Shown here piece by piece: positions 15,052 through 22,286 of a stretch of 24,901 nt of DNA (its first letter is position 1; each line of letters begins with the position of its first letter). This DNA comes from a bacterium. GTDB taxonomy: Bacteria > Patescibacteriota > Minisyncoccia > Phycocordibacterales > UBA10002. The notes under the pieces are model-generated. The model searched no databases. It was not told the origin of the DNA and saw nothing but the letters and a program-made list of their open reading frames with translations. Both the position numbers and the translations under genes were made by a program. The stretch covers positions 1 to 24,901 of the forward strand of contig JAUYPY010000035.1 of NCBI GenBank assembly GCA_030697445.1. Direction: 5' to 3'.

Positions 15052-15079
15052 AGTATAGCACCCATATCTTTCCAGTCAA
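15052..15079 (-). promoter_or_regulatory. Promoter between lysS and the tRNA-like gene
   Basis: The minus strand has TTGACT (15074-15079), a 16-bp spacer, then TATACT (15052-15057) preceded by TGC, an extended -10. The spacer contains ATGGGT just before the -10 box, as in the promoters at 12111 and 18148. The predicted start is near 15045. Confidence 0.65.
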
Positions 15080-15102
15080 GCGCCTGTGGATAAACTCCAT
15101 TT

Positions 15103-16563
15103 CTACTTCGGCCGCAGAGTCGGAAAGAAAATGACATCGCGGATGTTGTGCGAGTCGGTGAGGAGCATCGCAAGACGGTCAATGCCGATACCAATGCCGC
15201 CATTCGGAGGCATTCCGTATTCCATGGCTTCCAAATAGATTTTGTCACTCGGCGAGATTTCACCTTCGCCCGCGCGCTTCTTTTTGTCTTGCTCTGCATA
15301 GCGTTCCGCTTGATCAATTGGGTCATTGAGTTCTGAAAAAGCATTCACGAACTCAAGCGTCCCAGCAATGAGCTGAAACCGATCAATGAGTGTCGGGTCG
15401 TCCTCTTTTCGTTTTGCAAACGGATTCATCTCGACGGGGTAATCAATAATAAAAGTCGGCTGAATAAGCTTCGGACGCGCGGACTTTTTATAAATCCCGT
15501 CCAAAAGCTTTTCGCGGGTCCGTATGTTCCCCACTTCAACTCCAAACCGCTTTGCACTGAGAGTAAGTTCTTCTACGGTGGCTTTTTCCGGAGATGGAAT
15601 AAACGCATACTGCCGTATCAAGTCATAAAATGTTACCACCGCAAACGGTTTCTCAAAATCAATTTCATTGCCATTGTAAGAAATCTGTAATTTCCCAAAT
15701 AGTTTATTAACCACATATTTTATAAGTTCCTCAACAAAATCGCGCTGACTCTTCGCGTCGGCGAATGCCTCCTGCGATTCAAGCATCGTAAACTCTGGAT
15801 TGTGCGTTACATCAACCCCCTCGTTTCTAAACTTGCGGCCAATTTCATAAACGCGCGTATAACCGCCGACCAGCAGTTGCTTCAGATAAAGTTCCTGTGC
15901 AATGGTAAGATAAAAATCCATATCCAACGCGTTGTAACGCGTCATAAACGGCTCTGCGGTCGCTCCTCCCGCTACCGCTTGTAGCCGTGGTGTTTCAACT
16001 TCTAAATATCCGCGCGCATTATAAAAATTCCTAATTTCGGTTACCATCCGCGAACGCAGAACAAACCGGGCGCGAGATTTCTCGTTCATTAAAGTATCAA
16101 GATAGCGCTTGCGGAACTGCTCTTCCGTATCGGTAAGCCCCGCCCATTTTTCCGGAAGCGGACGGAGCGCTTTTACGAGCATACGCCACGAAGCGACGGC
16201 GATCGTCTCTTCCCCACTCTTTGTCTTGAAAAGCGTGCCGCTTACTTCCACAAAATCACCGATGTCCACGACTTCATTCCACAAGGTAAACGCGTCCGGC
16301 GCATCGTCTTTCTTTAAAAGCCCCTGAAAACTCCCAGTGCCGTCGCGGAGGTCAAAGAAAATGAGCGCGCCCTGCGCGCGCATACCCATAACGCGCCCAG
16401 CAAGCGTTACGGACTTCTTCTTCGCTAGCGCGGCAAACTTTTTGCGCGCGTCCGCAAGCGCGCAATCAGGGCGCGCGGAAATCGGGTACGCCGATATGCC
16501 GCGCGAACGGAGTAACTCAAGCTTTTTTACGCGCACCGCGCGCAATTCATCAAATGAAGACAT
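15103..16563 (-). CDS. lysS: Lysyl-tRNA synthetase, class II
   Basis: This 486-aa enzyme charges tRNA-Lys with lysine in the cytoplasm. The N-terminal OB-fold anticodon-binding domain (about residues 50-150: VTLAGRVMGMRAQGALIFFDLRDGTGSFQG) precedes the class II core. Motif 2 is RKFRNEGVDVTHNPEFTMLE and motif 3 is GGIGIGIDRLAMLL, ending with RDVIFFPTLRPK as is usual for the family. The length is typical. The ATG at 16563 lies 6 bp after the greA stop, so greA and lysS are co-transcribed from the promoter upstream of the sigma-like gene. After the stop there is no terminator until 14996, with an extra promoter in between. Confidence 0.97.
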   Translation of the reverse strand: MSSFDELRAVRVKKLELLRSRGISAYPISARPDCALADARKKFAALAKKKSVTLAGRVMGMRAQGALIFFDLRDGTGSFQGLLKKDDAPDAFTLWNEVVDIGDFVEVSGTLFKTKSGEETIAVASWRMLVKALRPLPEKWAGLTDTEEQFRKRYLDTLMNEKSRARFVLRSRMVTEIRNFYNARGYLEVETPRLQAVAGGATAEPFMTRYNALDMDFYLTIAQELYLKQLLVGGYTRVYEIGRKFRNEGVDVTHNPEFTMLESQEAFADAKSQRDFVEELIKYVVNKLFGKLQISYNGNEIDFEKPFAVVTFYDLIRQYAFIPSPEKATVEELTLSAKRFGVEVGNIRTREKLLDGIYKKSARPKLIQPTFIIDYPVEMNPFAKRKEDDPTLIDRFQLIAGTLEFVNAFSELNDPIDQAERYAEQDKKKRAGEGEISPSDKIYLEAMEYGMPPNGGIGIGIDRLAMLLTDSHNIRDVIFFPTLRPK

Positions 16564-16569
16564 AAGTAA

Positions 16570-17040
16570 TTACCCGACGCTTACTATTATATACGCATTT
16601 TCGCCTGTCGGGGTATGTACGGAAAAAGAAACGCCGGCTTTTTTCCCCATCATTGCCTGCGAAAGAGGCGAATCTACGGAAACATTCCCCAATGCGACAT
16701 CACCTTCTTCCGAACCAACAATGCGGTACGAAAGCTCTTTGCTGTCCTTTTCGCGCTTCAAACGCACCTGCGAGCCGATGCCAACCGTGTCACTCTGCGC
16801 GCGCTTTTCCAGAATGATGGCGCTTTTGAGCAAGTGGTCTAGTTTTGCAATGCGGTCTTCCAACTGCGCCTGCGCCGCACGCGCTTCGTGGTATTCTGCG
16901 TTTTCAGACAAGTCGCCGAGCGACTTCGCATACTCAAGATTTTCCGCAACCTCCTTGCGGCGCGCTGTTTTAAGGGATTCAAGCTCGTTAGAAAGCTCGA
17001 CAAACTTTTCTTTTGTCAGGCGAACATCAATATCGGCCAT
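16570..17040 (-). CDS. greA: Transcription elongation factor GreA
   Basis: This 156-aa factor inserts its coiled coil into the RNA polymerase secondary channel and stimulates cleavage of backtracked RNA. Residues of about 1-75 form the N-terminal coiled coil. The acidic tip lies in SLGDLSENAEYHEAR, which supplies the catalytic Asp/Glu. The C-terminal FKBP-like domain follows (GSQVRLKREKDSKELSYRIV...VSVDSPLSQAMMGKKAG). Length and domain order are standard. It sits 26 bp after a sigma-region-4/HARE-HTH protein and 6 bp before lysS, so two transcription factors share an operon with a synthetase. Confidence 0.97.
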   Translation of the reverse strand: MADIDVRLTKEKFVELSNELESLKTARRKEVAENLEYAKSLGDLSENAEYHEARAAQAQLEDRIAKLDHLLKSAIILEKRAQSDTVGIGSQVRLKREKDSKELSYRIVGSEEGDVALGNVSVDSPLSQAMMGKKAGVSFSVHTPTGENAYIIVSVG

Positions 17041-17066
17041 AAAACATAAAAAAACAAATTGATAGA

Positions 17067-18122
17067 TTATTTAACCATCGAGTACTTCCCTTCTTTGTCT
17101 TTCTTGAAATGCTTCTTGTTTTGCAAATTTACCGAAATAGTATTTTCTTTCACATAGCGCTCTTTTAGCACCTTGTCAAAAATCTGCTGTTTGGTTAGCG
17201 GACCGTGCTTTTCCAGAATCTTCGTAATCACATCGCGTACCACCCCGCTCATATAGCCCCACTCCGCAAGCGCGTAGAGCCCGCGGCCGACGAGCACGAA
17301 CCGCTTGTCTTTTATAAGCTCATTGTGCGTTGTCGCCACATGCGCCTTTCGTCCAAACATTTTTTCAATCGCGCGCGCCACTTCCGTAAAGTGAATCGGC
17401 GAACCGTGCTTACGAATGACGAGAAACGCGTAGTCGCGCACCCCCTTCATTTTGATATGCGGTGAAGAAATAAGACCCCACTCGCCAAGAGGATTTTTAC
17501 CAATCATCTTTGAAATTCCAAGCCAGCGCTTCACAATATGATCCTGTTTAAAGTGTTCATCCAAATCCTCTACATGCGTCAAGAATTGAGCAATGATATC
17601 CAACTCCGACACCAAGTCCTTGTCGGACAAGCTATCGTAAAGCTTGCGGAGCGCGTCGTGCACCTTGGTCGCCAGCTTGTCGTCCATATGCCAGCGGTGT
17701 TTCAAATGATCGTCTTCTTTTGTTTTCTTGAACTGCTCGCCAAGCGCAAGTAGAAAGTGCGCGTGGTTGCGCGTAGAGACATCTTTTGATACATGTGAAA
17801 GAAAAACTTCTTCTCCTACCACGCCGCCAAATTCGCGCACTGCGTTTTCCAATTCAGTAAATGTCTGCTTCTCCTTCTTGTACACATCGGACTTTCGGAT
17901 ACTCGCCATCGCGTAATTCTCAATCTGGCGCACCCGCTCGCGTGTAATATGATAGCGCTTACCAATAGAATCAAGTGTCTGACGCTTGGTTTCTTTGCCA
18001 AGACCGAAGCGGTTTACGAGCACATCGCGCGCGCGATCGGGAAGCACCTTAAGGAGCCGCGTCGCGGCTTGCTTGGGGTTAAACGAAATAACGGATGCGG
18101 TGTTGCTCATTGCCATAGGCAT
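17067..18122 (-). CDS. Sigma-70 region 4-like and HARE-HTH domain transcription regulator
   Basis: This 351-aa protein probably acts on RNA polymerase or DNA. Residues of about 24-78 match sigma-70 region 4 (RARDVLVNRFGLG..., then ITRERVRQIENYAMASIRK), the -35-binding helix-turn-helix. Regions 2 and 3 are absent. Residues of about 225-290 (VRDYAFLVIRKHGSPIHFTE and ...RFVLVGRGLYALAEWGY) resemble the HARE-HTH winged helix also found in the Firmicutes RNAP delta subunit. A third helix-turn-helix-like segment occupies 292-348 (GPLTKQQIFDKVL). The middle (90-220) is helical and unassigned. The start ATG lies about 19 nt after a predicted transcription start; ATGs at 18116 and 18110 are alternatives. 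Without region 2 it cannot be a normal sigma factor. It heads the greA-lysS operon. Confidence 0.8.
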   Translation of the reverse strand: MPMAMSNTASVISFNPKQAATRLLKVLPDRARDVLVNRFGLGKETKRQTLDSIGKRYHITRERVRQIENYAMASIRKSDVYKKEKQTFTELENAVREFGGVVGEEVFLSHVSKDVSTRNHAHFLLALGEQFKKTKEDDHLKHRWHMDDKLATKVHDALRKLYDSLSDKDLVSELDIIAQFLTHVEDLDEHFKQDHIVKRWLGISKMIGKNPLGEWGLISSPHIKMKGVRDYAFLVIRKHGSPIHFTEVARAIEKMFGRKAHVATTHNELIKDKRFVLVGRGLYALAEWGYMSGVVRDVITKILEKHGPLTKQQIFDKVLKERYVKENTISVNLQNKKHFKKDKEGKYSMVK

Positions 18123-18147
18123 ATTGTTCTTATTTAATATTCACCTA

Positions 18148-18176
18148 GTTATATACCCATGCGTAAAGTGTGTCAA
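18148..18176 (-). promoter_or_regulatory. Promoter of the sigma-like regulator/greA/lysS operon
   Basis: On the minus strand TTGACA (18171-18176), a 17-bp spacer, then TATAAC (18148-18153). The leuS stop codon TGA lies inside the -35 box. The last spacer bases ATGGGTA match those of the rpoB promoter. The predicted start is near 18141, with a leader of about 19 nt. Confidence 0.8.
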
Positions 18177-20392
18177 GAGGCGACAAAACTCACTAATTTG
18201 TCTTTCACAAAAAACCGCTTTTGTATCTGTTTTTGAGAAAGCCAGCGCGCAACTTCCGGCAACCCCGCGGCGCGCGCAAATGCATCAGCTTCACTGACAC
18301 CGCGCGCCGCCGAAAACGCGCCGCGCATTTTTCCGTTTATCTGTACCACAATTGTCACGGATTCGGTTTGCGTAGTTGCTTCAATATAGGCAGGCCACGG
18401 GGCTTTGTGCACAGAGCCATTGTACTTATTTTCGTGCCACAACTCCTCCGCAAGGTGCGGAGCAAACGGCGCGAGCATCCTCAAGAAAATCCCGAAATCT
18501 TCACGCGCTATCGTCTCTTCGTTTTCAAACGCTTTTGACAAAACCATCAGCGCGCTAATGGCGGTGTTGAATTTGAGCGCTGTAATGTCTTCACTAACTT
18601 TCTTTATGGTTTGGTGCAAAAGAGCGCTTCCCGCTTCGCACTTCCCGATTTTTTCCTGCAACCTCCACACCCGCTCCAAAAAACGGCGGATGCCGGCAAT
18701 ACCGCCTTTGTCCCACGGGTAAGAGCCGGTTTCGTTATACGGTCCGATAAAAGCAAGATACATCCGCACAGTGTCCGCTCCGACTTGTTTTACCTCCTCA
18801 TCGGGGTCAATCACATTACCGTGCGATTTGCTCATTTTCTGTCCATCAGTCCCCAAGATAAACCCGCGATTAATACGGTGCGCATACGGCTCTTTGTCGG
18901 CTACAAGACCTATGTCAAAAAGCGCCTTGTGCCAAAATCGCGAATACAGAAGATGCATCGTCGTATGTTCCGCACCGCCGGAATAAAAATCCACCGGAAG
19001 CCACGCACTCATCTTTTTCCGCGCCGCAAATTCTTTTTTATTCTTTGGGTCGGTGTAACGCAAGAAATACCACGAGGAGTCCACAAATGTGTCAAGCGTA
19101 TCTGTCTCGCGCTCCGCACTTCCTCCGCACTTCGGACATTTCACTTCCACCCACTTCCGCACTTTGGCAAGTGGCGACTTGCCGTCTCCTGTCGGCACAT
19201 AGTCCTTTATGTCTGGCAACTTCACCGGCAAATCTTTTTCCGGCACGGCGTTCCATCCGCATCTCTCACATTTTATAAGCGGAATCGGCACGCCCCAATA
19301 GCGCTGGCGCGACACCACCCAGTCGTGGAGTTTGTATTGCGTCTTTTTCGTTGAAAATTTTTCTACAACTTCCGTTGATGCGAAATCAGTATTTTTTATT
19401 GGAATATTATTTTTCAATGCAAACTCGCGGTCGCGCTCGTCGTGCGCCGGCACCCCCATCACCGCGCCCGTGCCGTAATCATCCACCACATAATCCGCGA
19501 CAAACACCGGCACCTCCTCGTTATTTGCCGGATTGATCGCGCACAAATTCCTCGCCTCTTTTGCAAGCGGATGCGACGGCGCGAGAGCAATAAACGACAC
19601 ACCGAAAAGCGTGTCTGGGCGGGTTGTGAAAACGACAATCTCGGAAAGAACATCGGCAGTGCCTTGAGTTTTGTTGAACGACGCGCCTTTAATTTCGAAC
19701 TTAATTTCAGCTCCTGTACTTTTACCTATCCAATTCCTCTGTGCGGTTTTTATTTCCTCCGGACAATCAAGCGCATCCAAATCCGTAAGCAGGCGCTCGG
19801 CATAGTCGGTGATTTTGATGTTCCACTGCTCCATCTTGCGTTGTTCCACTTCAGTACCACATCGCTCGCATTTTTCGTCTTTCACTTGCTCATTCGCAAG
19901 CACTGTTTTGTCTTTCGGACACCAATTCACATTCGTTTTCTTACGATACACGAGCCCGCGCTCGTATAATTTCAAAAAGAGCCACTGCGTCCATTGGTAA
20001 TACGCGGGGTCTGCGGTTACAACTTCGCGCGACCAATCAAACGACGCGCCCATAGAAGCGAACTGCTTGCGCATAGAGGCAATATTTCCGTATGTCCAGA
20101 TGCGCGGATTAAGCCCGCGCTGAAGCGCCGCATTTTCCGCCGGAAGCCCAAACGCATCAAACCCGATCGGGTATAACACATTCTTGCCGTTCATTCGCAA
20201 GTAGCGCGCCAAAATATCCGGCACGGCAAACGCGTACCAGTGTCCGACATGGAGATTCCCCGACGGGTACGGAAACTCGGTCAGCAAATAAAAATTTTCC
20301 GCGCCCTTCTTTACATCGGGCGTTTTATAGGAGTTCTTCCCCCACTTTTTCTGCCACTTCTTCTCAATCGCGGAATGGTTGTAGGATTTCAT
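18173..20392 (-). CDS. leuS: Leucyl-tRNA synthetase
   Basis: This 739-aa class I enzyme attaches leucine to tRNA-Leu. The HIGH-type motif is in PYPSGNLHVGHWYAF and the KMSKS loop is KMSKSHGNVIDPDEEV. The CP1 editing domain retains TTRPDTLFGVSF and GVPAHDERDREFA, so proofreading is likely kept. Cys pairs (CERCG, CPKCGG) suggest zinc binding. Bacterial LeuRS is usually about 860 aa. Here the stretch after DERDREFALKNNIPIKN is shortened before the conserved DWVVSRQRYWG, and the C-terminus is compact. The frame extends to 20416, but ATG 20392 (MKSYNHSAIEKKWQ) is the family start. It lies 20 bp after the DUF5671 gene, and its stop overlaps the next promoter. Confidence 0.96.
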   Translation of the reverse strand: MKSYNHSAIEKKWQKKWGKNSYKTPDVKKGAENFYLLTEFPYPSGNLHVGHWYAFAVPDILARYLRMNGKNVLYPIGFDAFGLPAENAALQRGLNPRIWTYGNIASMRKQFASMGASFDWSREVVTADPAYYQWTQWLFLKLYERGLVYRKKTNVNWCPKDKTVLANEQVKDEKCERCGTEVEQRKMEQWNIKITDYAERLLTDLDALDCPEEIKTAQRNWIGKSTGAEIKFEIKGASFNKTQGTADVLSEIVVFTTRPDTLFGVSFIALAPSHPLAKEARNLCAINPANNEEVPVFVADYVVDDYGTGAVMGVPAHDERDREFALKNNIPIKNTDFASTEVVEKFSTKKTQYKLHDWVVSRQRYWGVPIPLIKCERCGWNAVPEKDLPVKLPDIKDYVPTGDGKSPLAKVRKWVEVKCPKCGGSAERETDTLDTFVDSSWYFLRYTDPKNKKEFAARKKMSAWLPVDFYSGGAEHTTMHLLYSRFWHKALFDIGLVADKEPYAHRINRGFILGTDGQKMSKSHGNVIDPDEEVKQVGADTVRMYLAFIGPYNETGSYPWDKGGIAGIRRFLERVWRLQEKIGKCEAGSALLHQTIKKVSEDITALKFNTAISALMVLSKAFENEETIAREDFGIFLRMLAPFAPHLAEELWHENKYNGSVHKAPWPAYIEATTQTESVTIVVQINGKMRGAFSAARGVSEADAFARAAGLPEVARWLSQKQIQKRFFVKDKLVSFVAS

Positions 20393-20412
20393 TCCGACTA
20401 TCTTACAACAAA

Positions 20413-21354
20413 TCAACGGGTTTTCACATAGGGTGGATAGCGTTCGGGGTCAAGTAAGCGGTCAAAACAGGCGCGGCCTGCACTGTGTTCCCAATTATCT
20501 GCAAAACCTCCTTCGCTCATCGGCATCGGATACGGCTTTGTCATACTGTTGGTCTGTGCGTTGCTTTGAAGCGTGAAGTTTGCGCATAGCGTAAAGGCAT
20601 ATCTTGCCCCGAGCGTAAACTCGTACGGCTGTGCGGTTTCTGGGTCAGTAGGCACGGTATATCCAGAAAGCGGGTCCGCTAACTCGGAAAGCGTTTTTGG
20701 AAAGCGGGATTTTTGCTGCCAATAATTCACCACTTGCCATTGGATGCTCTGCAGGTCGGAAACGCGGCGCTCATCTATTCGGAGCTTGCGCACGGTAAAC
20801 GGAGAACCCATCACCAAGAACCCCCATACAATCGCGGCAAGAACGCCAACGAGCGAACCGATAATAAAACCCTTTCGGAGAGATACGGGTCGTTCGGGTG
20901 TCAACCGTATTTCAAGAACGGCGTACCAAAACACCGCGGCAGAAACCGCGAGCACCGCGAGCGCTTTGAGCACAAAGCGCATTGTAAGCTCGCCGCCGAG
21001 AAATCCCGAAAGCACGGCAATCAAGTCGCCCGCAAGCGCGGCGCCGGTAATGAAAATAGTTATCCACAACGCCCATCGGCGAAGCGGGAGTGCCAGTTTG
21101 ATTGGCTCCCGCGCAATTCCCTTTTTCACTATGGAAAACAAAATAAGTGAAATTGGAAAAATTACGATAAGCGATGCGAGCGCGAAGCGAATGCCGCCCG
21201 AGTACGGGTCGTAGTAGTACGACAACTGGTCGCGAAACACGCGGTCAATCGTCGCAAATAAAAGCCCGAGCAAACTGCCGGCGGAAACATACAGTGTCAA
21301 AAGCGCGCCGACATACAAAAAGAAATCCTTCGGAGTCAATTTTGGTTTGTCCAT
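20413..21354 (-). CDS. DUF5671 membrane protein
   Basis: This 313-aa integral membrane protein has no known function. The N-terminal part (TPKDFFLYVGALLTLYVSAG...FRDQLSYYYDPYSGGIRFA) matches my memory of DUF5671, a family common in Parcubacteria. About five hydrophobic segments lie in residues 10-185. The C-terminal 130 residues (after VRKLRIDERRVSDLQSIQWQ) look soluble and probably lie outside the membrane, with VVNYWQQKSRFPKTLSELADPLSGYTVPTDPETAQPYEF. That resembles the globular part of pseudopilin-like proteins. The ATG is 6 bp after the ychF stop, and leuS follows at 20 bp, so this is the middle gene of a three-gene operon. Confidence 0.85.
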   Translation of the reverse strand: MDKPKLTPKDFFLYVGALLTLYVSAGSLLGLLFATIDRVFRDQLSYYYDPYSGGIRFALASLIVIFPISLILFSIVKKGIAREPIKLALPLRRWALWITIFITGAALAGDLIAVLSGFLGGELTMRFVLKALAVLAVSAAVFWYAVLEIRLTPERPVSLRKGFIIGSLVGVLAAIVWGFLVMGSPFTVRKLRIDERRVSDLQSIQWQVVNYWQQKSRFPKTLSELADPLSGYTVPTDPETAQPYEFTLGARYAFTLCANFTLQSNAQTNSMTKPYPMPMSEGGFADNWEHSAGRACFDRLLDPERYPPYVKTR

Positions 21355-21360
21355 AATTTT

Positions 21361-22173
21361 TTATATCTTAAATTCTATCACATCGCCATCCTGTACTATA
21401 TACTCTTTTCCTTCCGTGCGCACTAAGCCCTTCTCGCGCGCCGCGAGGTAGCTACCCGCTTCCACTAATTTGTCGTAATGGATAACTTCGGCGCGGATGA
21501 ATTTATCACGGAAATCGGTGTGGAGCGCCTTCCCCGCTTCCGGCGCGGTACTCCCGCGCCGCGTCGTCCACGCCCGCGTTTCGTCTTCGCCTGTCGTGAA
21601 AAACGAAATCAAGTCCAACAGCGCGTACGCTTCTACAATAAGATTGCCCATTCCTGTGCCGAATACCGGATCAACCACCACAAACCGCCCCGGAATCTTT
21701 CCTTTTATTTTCTCCGTTACATTCTCGCTCGCTTCGGACGAGTTCAATACATACAAAACTGGTTTTTTCAACCCTGCTTTTTCCAACTCCAAGTTAATAA
21801 TTTCAATATCAAACATCGGGTCCACTTTTTCGTGTACATGAATAATGTCTTTGTCTTGGAAAACGCGCACCACTTCCGCAATCGCATCCACCTCGCGGAT
21901 GTGCGAGAGGAATTTGTTGCCGAGCCCCTCGCCTTCGCTCGCCCCTTTCACCAACCCCGCAATGTCTACAAACTCCACGATCGCTGGTATCGTCTTTTTT
22001 GAATGGCTTAATGCGGTGAGTTTTTCTAGCCGTACATCCGGTACTGGCACGATGCCGACAGAGGGGTTTATTGTGCAGAACGGATAATTTTCCGCCGGCA
22101 CGCTCTGCTTCGTGAGCGCGTTAAACAGCGTACTTTTTCCGACATTTGGCAAACCAACTATTCCAATTTTCAT
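21361..22173 (-). CDS. ychF: YchF/Ola1-type ATPase lacking the helical A domain
   Basis: This 270-aa Obg-family P-loop protein binds ribosomes in characterised homologues. G1 is GLPNVGKST (residues 7-15). The G3 region is DIAGLVKGASEGEGLGNKF. The catalytic His is His91 in SHIREVDA. The base-recognition motif NSSE (144-147) has the NxxE form linked to ATP rather than GTP preference. The C-terminal TGS domain (about 190-270) is intact. Family members are about 360 aa. Here DIEIINLEL (ending residue 130) runs straight into EKAGLKKPVLYVLN, so the antiparallel coiled-coil A domain of about 65 residues is missing and nearby loops are short. The frame extends upstream into the hairpin repeat; ATG 22173 is the family start. 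First gene of the ychF-DUF5671-leuS operon. Confidence 0.93.
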   Translation of the reverse strand: MKIGIVGLPNVGKSTLFNALTKQSVPAENYPFCTINPSVGIVPVPDVRLEKLTALSHSKKTIPAIVEFVDIAGLVKGASEGEGLGNKFLSHIREVDAIAEVVRVFQDKDIIHVHEKVDPMFDIEIINLELEKAGLKKPVLYVLNSSEASENVTEKIKGKIPGRFVVVDPVFGTGMGNLIVEAYALLDLISFFTTGEDETRAWTTRRGSTAPEAGKALHTDFRDKFIRAEVIHYDKLVEAGSYLAAREKGLVRTEGKEYIVQDGDVIEFKI

Positions 22174-22182
22174 GTTTTTCTT

Positions 22183-22251
22183 CGGCACCAGATGTTGATA
22201 GGCGGCCCGCCCGAACGACTGTTCAGTCGGGCGGGCAAACATCTGGTGCCG
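22183..22251. repeat. Nested hairpin repeat in the ychF leader
   Basis: A perfect 14-bp outer inverted repeat, CGGCACCAGATGTT (22183-22196) and AACATCTGGTGCCG (22238-22251), encloses a second 10-bp one, GCCCGCCCGA/TCGGGCGGGC (22205-22236). The outer arms and their inner flanks match the hairpin at 14660-14694; the inner hairpin is extra here. The element ends 9 bp before the ychF ATG, so it probably forms nearly the whole 5' UTR. Confidence 0.8.
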
Positions 22252-22258
22252 TCAGAGG

Positions 22259-22267
22259 ATATTAGCA
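22259..22267 (-). promoter_or_regulatory. Possible ychF promoter (extended -10)
   Basis: TGC-TAATAT on the minus strand is a partial extended -10 match without a recognisable -35. Its predicted start is near 22252, the very base of the nested hairpin. Weak evidence. Confidence 0.3.
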
Positions 22268-22286
22268 TAAAAAAGAAACCCAGCGC

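Noticed and set aside
22174..22242. Upstream extension of YchF through the hairpin repeat
   Set aside because: The extension translates the palindromic repeat, and conserved YchF N-termini begin at the MKIGIVGLPNVGK start at 22173.
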